64,000 nt of DNA from JAXMAR01 sp046350295. Its GTDB lineage: Bacteria > Planctomycetota > Planctomycetia > Gemmatales > Gemmataceae. This document shows positions 53,078 through 61,440 of this stretch, one piece after another. A program made the translations under genes and the position numbers. The stretch is from positions 123,357 through 187,356 of the forward strand of contig JAXMAR010000010.1 in NCBI GenBank assembly GCA_046350295.1. The letters are read 5' to 3'. Each line of letters begins with the position of its first letter. Position 1 is the stretch's first letter. A model generated the notes under the pieces. That model saw nothing but the letters and a program-made list of their open reading frames with translations. It was not told where the DNA came from and made no database searches.

Positions 53078-53789
53078 GCGCGACGCTTTCTCCCTGCGGC
53101 GGCGCAAGGGCCGCGATCGCGTCCATGACGCGGTGTGTCGCCTCGGCGATTGTCTTGCGCGTCATCGGCTGGTGGCGCAGGTCCGCGAGGTCGACGGGCT
53201 TGCCGAAGAAGGCCTTGGCGGCGCGGCGGGTCAGGAAGAGCCAGGTGGGCAAGAGGCGGTCGGTGCGCGGGCCGCCGTGCACATACACCGGATAGACGGG
53301 CAGGCCGGTCTTGAGGGCGAGGTAGCCGATGCCGAGCCGGGCATGGCCGAGTCGGCCGCGGCGGACGTTGCTCAGATTGCCTTCGGGAAAGAGACAGAGG
53401 ATGCGGCCTTCCTCCAGGCGGCGCATGATGCGGCGCAGGGCGGTCGGGTCGTTGCCGCCGCGACGGACGGGGACCGAGCCGATGCCGGCGAGGACCCAGT
53501 GCGTGAAGGCGTTGAGCCGGAAATGCTCATGGGCGACGACGAAGCCGATCGGATAGTCGCAAGCGGCCAGGATGTACATCGGGTCGGTGCTGCACGTGTG
53601 GTTGCAGGCGACGAGACAGGGCCGGTCGCGCGGGAAGGGGGCGACGCGATTGGATTGCCATCGATGCCAGAGGCGGCTGTAGACAAGAGAGACGCGCAGA
53701 ATGAGGAAGTCGAAAAGGTTGAGCCGGCTCCCCTTCCAGTCGAGGAAGAAACCGATCGTGAAGAAGAGGAAGGCGATGATGGGCAGCAT
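53016..53789 (-). CDS. 1-acyl-sn-glycerol-3-phosphate acyltransferase (PlsC family)
   Basis: This is a 257-residue protein. ATG at 53789 is preferred to a GTG seven codons upstream. An N-terminal membrane helix (LPIIAFLFFTIGFFLDW) precedes the acyltransferase motifs: ACNHTCSTDP (NHx4D), GSVPVRRGGND, LCLFPEGNLSN and VYPVYVHGG. The enzyme adds an acyl chain to lysophosphatidate in phospholipid synthesis. The Arg/Lys-rich tail (RARRRRKARRGLMP) overlaps a gene remnant, so the C-terminus may have been extended by read-through. Confidence 0.88.
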   Translation of the reverse strand: MLPIIAFLFFTIGFFLDWKGSRLNLFDFLILRVSLVYSRLWHRWQSNRVAPFPRDRPCLVACNHTCSTDPMYILAACDYPIGFVVAHEHFRLNAFTHWVLAGIGSVPVRRGGNDPTALRRIMRRLEEGRILCLFPEGNLSNVRRGRLGHARLGIGYLALKTGLPVYPVYVHGGPRTDRLLPTWLFLTRRAAKAFFGKPVDLADLRHQPMTRKTIAEATHRVMDAIAALAPPQGESVAPDPVDDRARRRRKARRGLMP

Positions 53790-53819
53790 GAGAGACCCGG
53801 CGGGCGCCACCTTCCGTCG

Positions 53820-53873
53820 GAGCCGGAAACGTAAGCGACGGAGCCATTGTACCGTCGCTCACGCTTCCGGCTC
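53820..53873. repeat. Inverted repeat GAGCCGGAAACGTAAGCGAC
   Basis: A 22-base arm at 53820-53841 pairs with 53852-53873, with two mismatches and a ten-base loop. It lies just upstream of the acyltransferase start. A further hairpin (GGTCCGCC/GGCGGACC) follows within 25 bases. These belong to the dispersed palindromes seen across this window. Confidence 0.75.
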
Positions 53874-53921
53874 TGTTCTTACTCGTCGTCGCCGGAAAAG
53901 GTCCGCCTCGGCTCGGCGGAC

Positions 53922-54287
53922 CTACGCGTCGTCCCGGTGCACGGTGTCGGGGGAGAACGCCGGGACGCAGACGGCGATGTACTCGGCTCCTTCGGGCCCC
54001 GGCGTGCTGTAGCGGATCCACTCGCCGGGATGGGCGACGACGGCCTGGCCGGCGTTCACGTCCATGTGCCCGCCCTGGTACTCGACCCGCAGCATCCCCT
54101 TGAGGACGATCGTATACTCCTCGAAGTCCGGCGTCTGCCCCGGTTCCTGCCAGCCGGACGGGCTGCGCATGTGCGCGACGCTGACGTTCTCGCTGCGCGA
54201 GTTGACCCGGCCGATGTACTCGTCAATGAGCTTCGGCTTGTTGCCGGCGGCCTGGATGCGGGTGGGAGTGGCGATGAGGGTAGGCAT
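53922..54287 (-). CDS. Cupin-domain protein
   Basis: This is a 121-residue cytoplasmic protein with GGGAG before ATG 54287. The small cupin barrel is visible: EPGQTPDFEEYTIVLKGMLRVEYQGG (strands with E..., G), then VNAGQAVVAHPGEWIRYSTPG. The metal ligands of cupins appear only in part (E, E, H). Function of such single-domain cupins ranges from metal enzymes to ligand sensors; none is suggested by the neighbours. Confidence 0.82.
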   Translation of the reverse strand: MPTLIATPTRIQAAGNKPKLIDEYIGRVNSRSENVSVAHMRSPSGWQEPGQTPDFEEYTIVLKGMLRVEYQGGHMDVNAGQAVVAHPGEWIRYSTPGPEGAEYIAVCVPAFSPDTVHRDDA

Positions 54288-54419
54288 GATGTTCTCCCGA
54301 TGCGGAAGAGGACAGGACGCGCCACGAGGGGCTTGTCCGCTCGCGCGTGAAGCGCCGGAACCTTGTCAAACGCGCGGGTCTCGAAAGGATCTTTGGGCGC
54401 TCGGGGGAAGGCCGCGCGC

Positions 54420-55508
54420 CTACCAGATCAGAAGAGCGATGCACAGGGCGGCAAGCGAAACCGCGCCGAGAATGAACCATCTCTTGTGATCGCGCACGAA
54501 GCGTTCCGCCCCGGCCGTCAACTTTTCCATCCGCCCGCGGCGCTTGAATTGCTTGAGTTGACCCAGGAGAAAGCGGCGGTGCTCGCACAATACCTTGGCG
54601 CCCGCTTCCCAGTCGCGCGCCAACTCCTCGCGCTGGGTCGCGTCCAGCACCTTGAACATCTGCTCGGTCAGCTCCAGGCGGGCCATGGCGACGACGCGAT
54701 AGCCCGGCTTTCCTGGATGCCCGACGAAGCCGGGATAGTCCTCCATCAACTCGAAGACCCGGTCCATGCGCTGCGCCAGGTCCTTCTCCTCGGTCGTCTT
54801 GGTCAAGAGCCGCTTCGGATTGGCGAGGTAGCGACCGGCCCGCTTCCAAGCGGAAGTGAGGCGGCGCGTCTGGCTGATCCGTTCGAGGAGGGCGGGGACG
54901 GTGGCCACGCCGCGCGTCGCTTCCGCGGAGCGTTGGCCCAGGTCAACGGCCACCTCGTCGGGGAGGAAGAGCGGGACGGCGGGCAGCGGCACGGGGGGCG
55001 TTTCCGGGGGAATATCGCAGACGGTTTCCATCGCCTCGACAGGGGCTTCCAGCACGGAAGCGGGCGTCTCCGTCGCCGCAGTCTCCGGGGGGGGAGACGG
55101 CTGATCCGCGCGCACCGGCGGGGGCGTGTGGCGCCAATCCACCTCGGTCTTGTGGTTGACCGCCGTGTCATCCTTGTTCGGTTTTCTGGGCGGCGGCTGG
55201 CGTTCCCTTTTCTTGCCGTTGGGCAGCTGGCAGACCGCCACCGTTACCGGCATCGCCTTTTTCACCCGGTTTCGCGCCAGTCCCTCGCTTACCTGGATGA
55301 ACGCCTGGGCCAGGCGGTTCATCCCCTCCGTGGCCTCCTCGGGATGGGAGATTTGATAGCAGCGCAGGCGACACAACCGCTCGTGTACCTGGTGCTCGAC
55401 GCGCGACAGGTCGCTTTCCGTCGGATTCACGTCCAGGAGGGCGTACGGATCCGGCGGCCAGGACGTGTCCGTGAGGCCAAGCCAGCCACAAAGGAGCTTC
55501 TGGTTCAT
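54420..55508 (-). CDS. J-domain-like, C-terminally anchored protein of unknown function
   Basis: This is a 362-residue protein. The first 90 residues (PPDPYALLDVNPTESDLSRV, then SHPEEATEGMNRLAQAFIQV) resemble a J-domain-like helical bundle but lack an HPD motif. A Pro-rich linker with ETPASVLEAPVEA follows, then a helical domain (REELARDWEAGAKVLCEHRR). The very C-terminus is one membrane helix (WFILGAVSLAALCIALLIW), so the protein should be tail-anchored with its bulk in the cytoplasm. No named family is recognised. It is divergent from the ABC exporter. Confidence 0.6.
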   Translation of the reverse strand: MNQKLLCGWLGLTDTSWPPDPYALLDVNPTESDLSRVEHQVHERLCRLRCYQISHPEEATEGMNRLAQAFIQVSEGLARNRVKKAMPVTVAVCQLPNGKKRERQPPPRKPNKDDTAVNHKTEVDWRHTPPPVRADQPSPPPETAATETPASVLEAPVEAMETVCDIPPETPPVPLPAVPLFLPDEVAVDLGQRSAEATRGVATVPALLERISQTRRLTSAWKRAGRYLANPKRLLTKTTEEKDLAQRMDRVFELMEDYPGFVGHPGKPGYRVVAMARLELTEQMFKVLDATQREELARDWEAGAKVLCEHRRFLLGQLKQFKRRGRMEKLTAGAERFVRDHKRWFILGAVSLAALCIALLIW

Positions 55509-55823
55509 AGTTGATCGGCGTCGCGTCCGTTCCTGTTTTCACTGCTCGGCGCCGCTGTCCGGGCGGCCCTGAGCCAGACGCAACTTCCTCTAGCATGCCA
55601 GATTTCCGGCGCGAATGCAACGAAACAGTTCCTCCGATCTGACGCCGTTTTTTTAGCGATGACTCCGCAGGCTTCGGGCCGAGTGAAAGGCGGACATCGG
55701 GCCAGCGGCCGCGCCGTTCTCTACCCGCCTTGCTTGAAAAACCCTGCCTGTGCTACAAACCCGCCGGTTTCTCAACGGATCTGCCCCCAGTTTCCCGGGG
55801 CCTGGGCCGCCGGCTCGCAACCT

Positions 55824-55850
55824 CCGGGGGCTCACGCCGCCCGGCTCGCC
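55824..55850. repeat. GAGCCGGGCGGCGT repeat abutting the ABC gene start
   Basis: These 27 bases match, in inverted orientation and with one change, the 27 bases at 37385-37411 inside the porin linker. A degenerate second copy lies at about 55795-55818. The repeat ends at the base before the ATG at 55851, so there is no room for a Shine-Dalgarno sequence of the usual kind. Confidence 0.8.
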
Positions 55851-57875
55851 ATGAAAAACTTCCTCCGGGCCCTCCGCTACGCCTGGCCCTATCGCTATCG
55901 GCTTGCCATCTCCGTCGTCTGCGCCTTCCTGGCCGCGGTCTTCTGGGGCCTCAACTTCACGGCCATTTACCCCGTCCTGAAGATTCTCGGCACGGGCCAG
56001 AACCTCCAGGAGTGGGTCCAGACCACTGTCGATAAGATTCAGACCGAGCAGATCGCCCCGGAAGAGGTCCATGTCAAGCAGCTGAACGAGCAGTTGACCA
56101 AGTTGAAGGCGGCTCCCGAGCGTCCCGATTGGGATGACGTTCATCGCAAGCTCACGCACAGCCTCGCCAAGGCCGAGAGCAAACTGGAGTCATCGCGGCA
56201 TGAGAGCTATCGCTACCAGCTCCTGAAAAAATACATCGACGCCCTGTTCCCGACCGGCTGCTTCCAGACGCTCGCGCTCGTGCTTGGGTTGGTGGTCCTG
56301 GCCGTGATCATCAAGGGATTCTTCGAGTTCTGGCAGGAGTCGCTGGTCGGCCACGTCGTCAACCGCTCCCTCTTCGACTTGCGCAATCGCTTCTACCGCA
56401 AGGTGCTCCGCCTCGACGTCGGCCAGTTCAACGACGCCGGCTCCCACGAACTCATGTCGCGTTTCACCAACGACATGGAGATCCTCGGCAACGGCATGCG
56501 CACCCTGTTCGGCAAGATCATCGCCGAGCCCCTCAAAGCCATCGCCTGCGTCGTCTTCGCCTGCATGATCAGCTGGCAGCTCACCTTCATGTTCCTGGTC
56601 CTGGTGCCGGTGGCGCTGTTGATCCTCACGCGCATCGGCCACACCATGAAACGGGCCACGCGGCGTCTCCTGGAGCGCATGTCGAACATCTACCAGATCC
56701 TGCAAGAGACGTTTCAGGGCATCAAGGTCGTGAAGGCTTTCACGCGAGAGACGGCAGAGCGGCTCCGCTTCCGTAAGGCCACCAAGGACTACTACAACAA
56801 GGCGATGTGGATCGTGAAGCTCGACGCTCTGAGCGGCCCCCTCATCGAAATCCTCGGCGTCGCGGCCGTGCTCGGCGCGCTGCTCGTCGGCGCCTATCTG
56901 GTCGTGGAGCGGCAAACCGAGCTGTTCGGCATCACCATCCTGTCGCAGCCGCTCGAAGCGGAATCGCTCCTGCAACTCTATGCCCTGCTCGCCGCCATCT
57001 CCGACCCGGTGCGCAAGCTGTCGAGCGTCTTCACGCGCATCCAGTCGGCCTTCGCCGGCGGCGACCGCATCTTCTACTACATGGACCGCGAGCCCAAGGT
57101 GCAGGCTAATACCCTCGGTCCCGTCCTCGAGCGGGCCCGGACCTCGATCGAATTCCGCGAGGTCTGCTTCTCCTATGACCCCGGCCACCCGATCATCACG
57201 GACCTCAGTCTCGAGGTACGCCAGGGGGAGATCATCGCGCTCGTCGGCAAGAACGGCTCGGGCAAATCCACCCTCCTGGGGCTGTTGCCGCGCTTTTACG
57301 ACCCCGACCACGGCGCCATCCTCATCGATGGCCTCGACATCCGCACCGTCCAGCTGCGGTCGCTGCGGTCCCAGATCGGCATCGTCACCCAGGACACGAT
57401 GCTCTTCAATGACACCATCCTCGCCAATATCCTCTATGGCCGCAAGGACGCGAGCATGGAGGAAGTCGAAGCGGCGGCCCGGCAAGCGAAGGCGCACGAC
57501 TTCATCGTCAAGCTGCCCCGAGGTTACGAGACACGCGTGGGGGAGGCCGGGACGCGACTTTCCGGCGGGCAGAAGCAGCGCATCGCCCTGGCCCGCGCCA
57601 TCCTGCGCGACCCGGCGATCCTCATCCTCGATGAGTTCACGAGCCAGGCGGACGTGGAAATCGAGATGGAGCTGCACCGCGTCCTGCGCGAGTTCATGCG
57701 CGGCCGGACGACCTTCGTGATCACGCATCGTCTCAACACCCTGGAGATCGCCGATCGCATCGTCGTCCTCGACGGCGGCCGCATTCTCGCGGTGGGCAGC
57801 CACCAGGAGCTGATGACGAATTGTCCGCTCTACATCCGCCTGCACGAGGCGCACACGCAAAAACGCGTCGCTTGA
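55851..57875 (+). CDS. ABC exporter, fused permease and ATPase (MsbA-like)
   Basis: This is a 674-residue protein from ATG at 55851. The N-terminal membrane domain has six helices with an unusually long first extracytoplasmic loop (about residues 45-140). The ATPase carries GKNGSGKST (Walker A), TRLSGGQKQRIALARA (signature), ILILDEFTS (Walker B) and THRLNT (H-loop). It belongs to the lipid/peptide exporter group that includes MsbA. Co-orientation with ArnT-like and family 2 glycosyltransferases suggests export of an envelope lipid or glycolipid. No Shine-Dalgarno is visible, because a repeat reaches the start codon. Confidence 0.88.
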   Translation: MKNFLRALRYAWPYRYRLAISVVCAFLAAVFWGLNFTAIYPVLKILGTGQNLQEWVQTTVDKIQTEQIAPEEVHVKQLNEQLTKLKAAPERPDWDDVHRKLTHSLAKAESKLESSRHESYRYQLLKKYIDALFPTGCFQTLALVLGLVVLAVIIKGFFEFWQESLVGHVVNRSLFDLRNRFYRKVLRLDVGQFNDAGSHELMSRFTNDMEILGNGMRTLFGKIIAEPLKAIACVVFACMISWQLTFMFLVLVPVALLILTRIGHTMKRATRRLLERMSNIYQILQETFQGIKVVKAFTRETAERLRFRKATKDYYNKAMWIVKLDALSGPLIEILGVAAVLGALLVGAYLVVERQTELFGITILSQPLEAESLLQLYALLAAISDPVRKLSSVFTRIQSAFAGGDRIFYYMDREPKVQANTLGPVLERARTSIEFREVCFSYDPGHPIITDLSLEVRQGEIIALVGKNGSGKSTLLGLLPRFYDPDHGAILIDGLDIRTVQLRSLRSQIGIVTQDTMLFNDTILANILYGRKDASMEEVEAAARQAKAHDFIVKLPRGYETRVGEAGTRLSGGQKQRIALARAILRDPAILILDEFTSQADVEIEMELHRVLREFMRGRTTFVITHRLNTLEIADRIVVLDGGRILAVGSHQELMTNCPLYIRLHEAHTQKRVA

Positions 57876-57887
57876 GCGAAGACTTCC

Positions 57888-59420
57888 ATGCGAGCGTTTC
57901 TTTTTCTTTTGGCCCTGACCCTGCCGCTTTTTCTCTTTCGCCTCGGCGACCGTGACTTCACCAGCAGCCACGAGGCCCGCGCCGCTCAAGACGCCCAATC
58001 GATGCTGAGCGACGGCGACTGGGGCGTGCCGCACCTTCTGAACCGCCGCCTCGATCTGCAGAAGCCGCCGCTCTTTTACTGGCTCGTCGCCCTTTTGGGC
58101 GGGCTGGGTGGCGCCGTCAATCCCTGGACGGTCCGCTTGCCCGCCGCCCTGTCCGCCGTCGGTTGCGTGCTGGTCGTCTTCCTTCTCGGCAAGCGCCTCG
58201 GCCGGCCGCGCGCCGGCTTCTTCGCCGCGCTCATCCTTGCCACCTCGCTGCACTTCACCTGGCTCGCCCGCGTCGGTCGGATTGACATGCCGTTGACATT
58301 CTGCCTCACCCTGGCGATCGCCGCCCATCTCGTCGGCCGCACGGCGCGTGGCGCGAGCGCCGGTTGGCGCAAAGGCGGGCGCTGGTTCGCTCTCGGCTAC
58401 CTCGCCCTCGCCGCCGCCGTCCTCCTCAAGGGGCCGCTCGCCATCGTGCTGTTCCTGCTCTGGCAGGTCGGATCCCATTGGTTGCGATGGAACCCGGGCA
58501 CGCCGCCGACGCCGTCGTCTTTCGGCGACCGCGTGGCGCGCGCGACCTGGTGGTGGGGCTATCCGCTGGTCCTCCTCCTGGTCGCGCCCTGGTTTCTCTG
58601 GGCGAACTGGAAAACAGACGGCGAGCTGTGGCGCGTCTTCTTCGTCTACCACAATTTCCAGCGCGGGCTGGGCACGGGAGAGAACCTGGCGTCGCACCCG
58701 GTCTGGTACTATGTGCCCCGCCTCGCCGTCGACCTTGCCCCGTGGAGCGTCTTGCTTCCTTGGGCCGCCTGGCGCTCTTGGCGACGCCGCCGATCCGACG
58801 AAGGCGAGAACACAGACATCGGCGCCTTCATGGTTCGCATCAGCGGCTTCTGGTTTGTCGCCTTCATCGCCTTCTTTTCGTTGATGAGCTTCAAGCGTGC
58901 CGACTATCTGCTTCCCGCGTTCCCCGCCTTTGCCCTGCTGGTCGGAGCGCTCCTCGATGAAGCGATCGTTCCCGGCACGACGCGTCGCTCCTGGGGCGCC
59001 GCCGTGCCGCTGGTTGCGTGCAGCGTCTGCATCGCCTGGCTTCTCTTCCTGCAATGCTTCGACCGCGACACCGCGCGCGGTTGGTTCCTCAAGGAGCAGG
59101 CGTCGCGTCTGCGCAGCCAAGGCGACTTGCCCGTCATCTTCTTCCGCGCCGAAGCGCACGCCCTCGCCTTCCACGTCGGCCCGCCGCTCGACACCGTCCT
59201 GGAATGGGAGAACCTGGACGTCTGGTCCACGAGGCCGGCCCTCGTCGTCATGCCTCCGGAGGCCGCCGCCGCCTGGCCCGATCATCTGGTCAAGGGGCGA
59301 CTGTTCGAGATCACCCGCCTCCGCGCGGCGCCGGACCGCGATCTTGTCGTCTTTCGCACGGAACGAGTCGCGTGGCGCGAGCCTTTCGACGAGACGGTGC
59401 ACGCACGCGCCGCCCCCTGA
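57888..59420 (+). CDS. ArnT-like membrane glycosyltransferase
   Basis: This is a 510-residue protein 12 bases after the ABC exporter stop. It has about eleven membrane helices and the first-loop signature GDRDFTSSHEARAAQDAQSM, with the acidic-Glu motif of ArnT/PMT-type (GT39/GT83) enzymes. NRRLDLQKPPLFYWLVAL is also typical. These use polyprenyl-phosphate sugars to modify lipid A or similar acceptors at the outer face of the inner membrane. The acceptor is unknown here. It is probably co-transcribed with the exporter. Confidence 0.85.
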   Translation: MRAFLFLLALTLPLFLFRLGDRDFTSSHEARAAQDAQSMLSDGDWGVPHLLNRRLDLQKPPLFYWLVALLGGLGGAVNPWTVRLPAALSAVGCVLVVFLLGKRLGRPRAGFFAALILATSLHFTWLARVGRIDMPLTFCLTLAIAAHLVGRTARGASAGWRKGGRWFALGYLALAAAVLLKGPLAIVLFLLWQVGSHWLRWNPGTPPTPSSFGDRVARATWWWGYPLVLLLVAPWFLWANWKTDGELWRVFFVYHNFQRGLGTGENLASHPVWYYVPRLAVDLAPWSVLLPWAAWRSWRRRRSDEGENTDIGAFMVRISGFWFVAFIAFFSLMSFKRADYLLPAFPAFALLVGALLDEAIVPGTTRRSWGAAVPLVACSVCIAWLLFLQCFDRDTARGWFLKEQASRLRSQGDLPVIFFRAEAHALAFHVGPPLDTVLEWENLDVWSTRPALVVMPPEAAAAWPDHLVKGRLFEITRLRAAPDRDLVVFRTERVAWREPFDETVHARAAP

Positions 59421-59456
59421 ACGAAGCCCCCTTTCGTTCCTTGTCTTCCAGCACAT

Positions 59457-59541
59457 CGTAGGTCGGGCTTTGCAGCCTGACGCAGCCACGTCGAGTTGAC
59501 TGAGGCGGGCAAGACCGTCAGCCTGGAAAGGCTGACCTACG
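59457..59541. repeat. 26-base imperfect inverted repeat CGTAGGTC...GACCTACG
   Basis: Arms at 59457-59482 and 59516-59541 pair with four mismatches around a 33-base centre. The ends share CGTAGGTC with other short hairpins in the window. It lies between two glycosyltransferase genes. Confidence 0.7.
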
Positions 59542-59608
59542 CATTCGTTGCGAAGCCCTTCCATCCCTATCATCTTCGGCAGGAAACCTGGCCGGAGCCC
59601 GACCGCGC

Positions 59609-60418
59609 ATGTCCGAACCCCTCGCGCTGCCACCGATGACCGACGCCCCCATCAGCGTCCTGTTGACGGCGCGCGGCCCGGCGTCCGAAATGGCGGAGGT
59701 CCTCGCCGCCTGGCGCGAACGGCTCCAAGAGACGAAACGCGAGTTCGAGCTAATCGTCGTCGGCCCGGAAAGCAGCGCCGAGTTGGCCCTCCTCGAGTCG
59801 CAAGGGTTGCCGGCCGAGGCGTCCATCGTGCGCTACCAGGAGCCGGAGGGGGACGGTCCGGCGCTGCGTGCCGGTGTCCCGGCCGCCCGGCATCCGCTTC
59901 TCCTCTGCGGCCTTTGCGACAAGCAATACCATCCGAAGGACATCGACGGGTTCTTGAAGCTCATCAACGAGGCGCACCTGGTGTGCGGCTATCGCGTCTG
60001 GCAGCCGCCGCCGACCTGGCTGAAGGCGCTGGACGGCGTCAAACGCGTTCTAGCGCGGGCGCTGCTCGGCTACTGGCCGGCGGCGCAGTCCGGCTGGCTG
60101 GGCTGGGGCGGATGGGGCCGGCGCCGGCTGGCGCGCTGGCTGTTCGGATTGCGGTTGCACGACGTCGAATGCCGGCTGCGGCTCTTCCGCAAGGCGATCC
60201 TGGCGCCGTTTCCGATCCAATCACGCGGCGAGTTCGCGCTCATCGAGGTGCTGGCGAAGGCGAACCACCTCGGCTGCCTCATGGCGGAAACGCCCGTGAG
60301 CTGGACGCCCCCCAAGAGCGAGCCGAGCGATGCGACGTTCCGGGCCGATCTGCTGGGTGTATTCCGTCATCCGGAGTTCCACGCGCCGGCTCTGTCCGGC
60401 GTCGCGGCGGAAAAATGA
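59609..60418 (+). CDS. Family 2-like glycosyltransferase
   Basis: This is a 269-residue protein (ATG 59609). The start ISVLLTARGPASEMAEVLAAW, the ELIVVGPESS strand and the LLCGLCDKQYHPKDIDGFL segment follow the GT-A fold, with the last in place of a DxD motif. VECRLRLFRKAIL and FALIEVLAKANHLG resemble dolichyl-phosphate mannosyltransferase-type enzymes. The DxD is replaced, so activity is uncertain. It lies 190 bases after the ArnT-like gene and may supply its donor sugar. Confidence 0.7.
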   Translation: MSEPLALPPMTDAPISVLLTARGPASEMAEVLAAWRERLQETKREFELIVVGPESSAELALLESQGLPAEASIVRYQEPEGDGPALRAGVPAARHPLLLCGLCDKQYHPKDIDGFLKLINEAHLVCGYRVWQPPPTWLKALDGVKRVLARALLGYWPAAQSGWLGWGGWGRRRLARWLFGLRLHDVECRLRLFRKAILAPFPIQSRGEFALIEVLAKANHLGCLMAETPVSWTPPKSEPSDATFRADLLGVFRHPEFHAPALSGVAAEK

Positions 60419-60505
60419 CGAACGTGGGCGCCTCGCCGTGCGGCGCGTGTTCATTGGCGGAAACGCGCCGATCCGCTAGCATGAGCGCATCAGGGAGGGG
60501 CGTGC

Positions 60506-61438
60506 ATGAGAATCATCCTGGCGAACCCGCGCGGGTTTTGCGCCGGCGTCAACATGGCGATCGAGAGCCTGGAGCGGGCCCTGGAGTTGTTCGGCTCCCC
60601 GCTCTATGTCTACCACGAGATCGTCCACAATCGCCACGTCGTCGAGCGCTTCAGCCGGCAGGGCGTCGTCTTCGTCGATCGCATCGCCGACATTCCCTTC
60701 GGCGGCAATGTTCTTTACAGTGCCCATGGCGTCGCTCCCGAGATCCGCAAGGCGGCGCAGGACAGGGACCTCCGCGCCATCGACGCCACCTGCCCGCTCG
60801 TGACGAAAGTCCATCTTGAAGCGGTCCGCTTCGCCCGCGAAGGCTACACCATCCTCTTGATCGGCCACGAGGGACACGACGAGGTCGTCGGCACCCTTGG
60901 TGAAGCGCCGCACGCGATCCGCCTGGTGCAGGACGAGGCGGAGGCATTGGCCCTCGATCTGCCCGCGGACGCCAAGGTCGCCTACCTGACGCAGACGACG
61001 CTGAGCGTCGATGACGCCGAGGTCATCATCGCCGCCCTGCGCCGGCGCTTCCCGCAAATCGTTGGACCATCGCGCGACGACATCTGCTACGCCACGCAGA
61101 ACCGCCAGGAAGCGGTGAAGGACCTTGTGCCCGAGGCGGACCTGGTACTCGTCCTGGGCAGCCGCAACAGCTCCAACAGCCTGCGCCTCGCGGAGCTGGC
61201 CCGGACCCATGACAAGCCCGCTTACCTGATCGATTCGGTACACGAAGTGAAGGAAGACTGGCTGCGCGGCACGGAGACGGTGCTGATCACCGCCGGCGCC
61301 AGCGCTCCGGAGGAGGTGGTGCAGGAATGCGTCACCTACCTGCGCGATCGCTATGGCGCCGAGGTCGAGAGCCGCACCATTCGCGAGGAGCACGTCAGTT
61401 TTCCCTTGCCAAGAGAGCTGCGCCTCGTCAACGTGTGA
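60506..61438 (+). CDS. ispH: 4-hydroxy-3-methylbut-2-enyl diphosphate reductase
   Basis: This is a 310-residue protein with GGGAGGGG before ATG 60506. It shows all IspH marks: NPRGFCAGVNMAIE with the first cluster Cys, VYHEIVHNRHVVE, SAHGVAPEI, DATCPLVTKVH with the second Cys, IGHEGHDEVVGT, TQTTLSVDD, DICYATQNRQ with the third Cys and GSRNSSNSLRL. It makes IPP and DMAPP in the last step of the MEP pathway, using a [4Fe-4S] cluster. It is followed two bases later by a Gfo/Idh gene. Confidence 0.95.
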   Translation: MRIILANPRGFCAGVNMAIESLERALELFGSPLYVYHEIVHNRHVVERFSRQGVVFVDRIADIPFGGNVLYSAHGVAPEIRKAAQDRDLRAIDATCPLVTKVHLEAVRFAREGYTILLIGHEGHDEVVGTLGEAPHAIRLVQDEAEALALDLPADAKVAYLTQTTLSVDDAEVIIAALRRRFPQIVGPSRDDICYATQNRQEAVKDLVPEADLVLVLGSRNSSNSLRLAELARTHDKPAYLIDSVHEVKEDWLRGTETVLITAGASAPEEVVQECVTYLRDRYGAEVESRTIREEHVSFPLPRELRLVNV

Positions 61439-61440
61439 GC

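Noticed and set aside
54420..54760. DnaJ co-chaperone
   Set aside because: The HPD motif is missing and there is no Gly/Phe or zinc region.
56190..59633. 1147-codon minus-strand open frame
   Set aside because: It lies across the ABC exporter and ArnT-like genes, both of which have strong family motifs; the antisense product has low-complexity composition.
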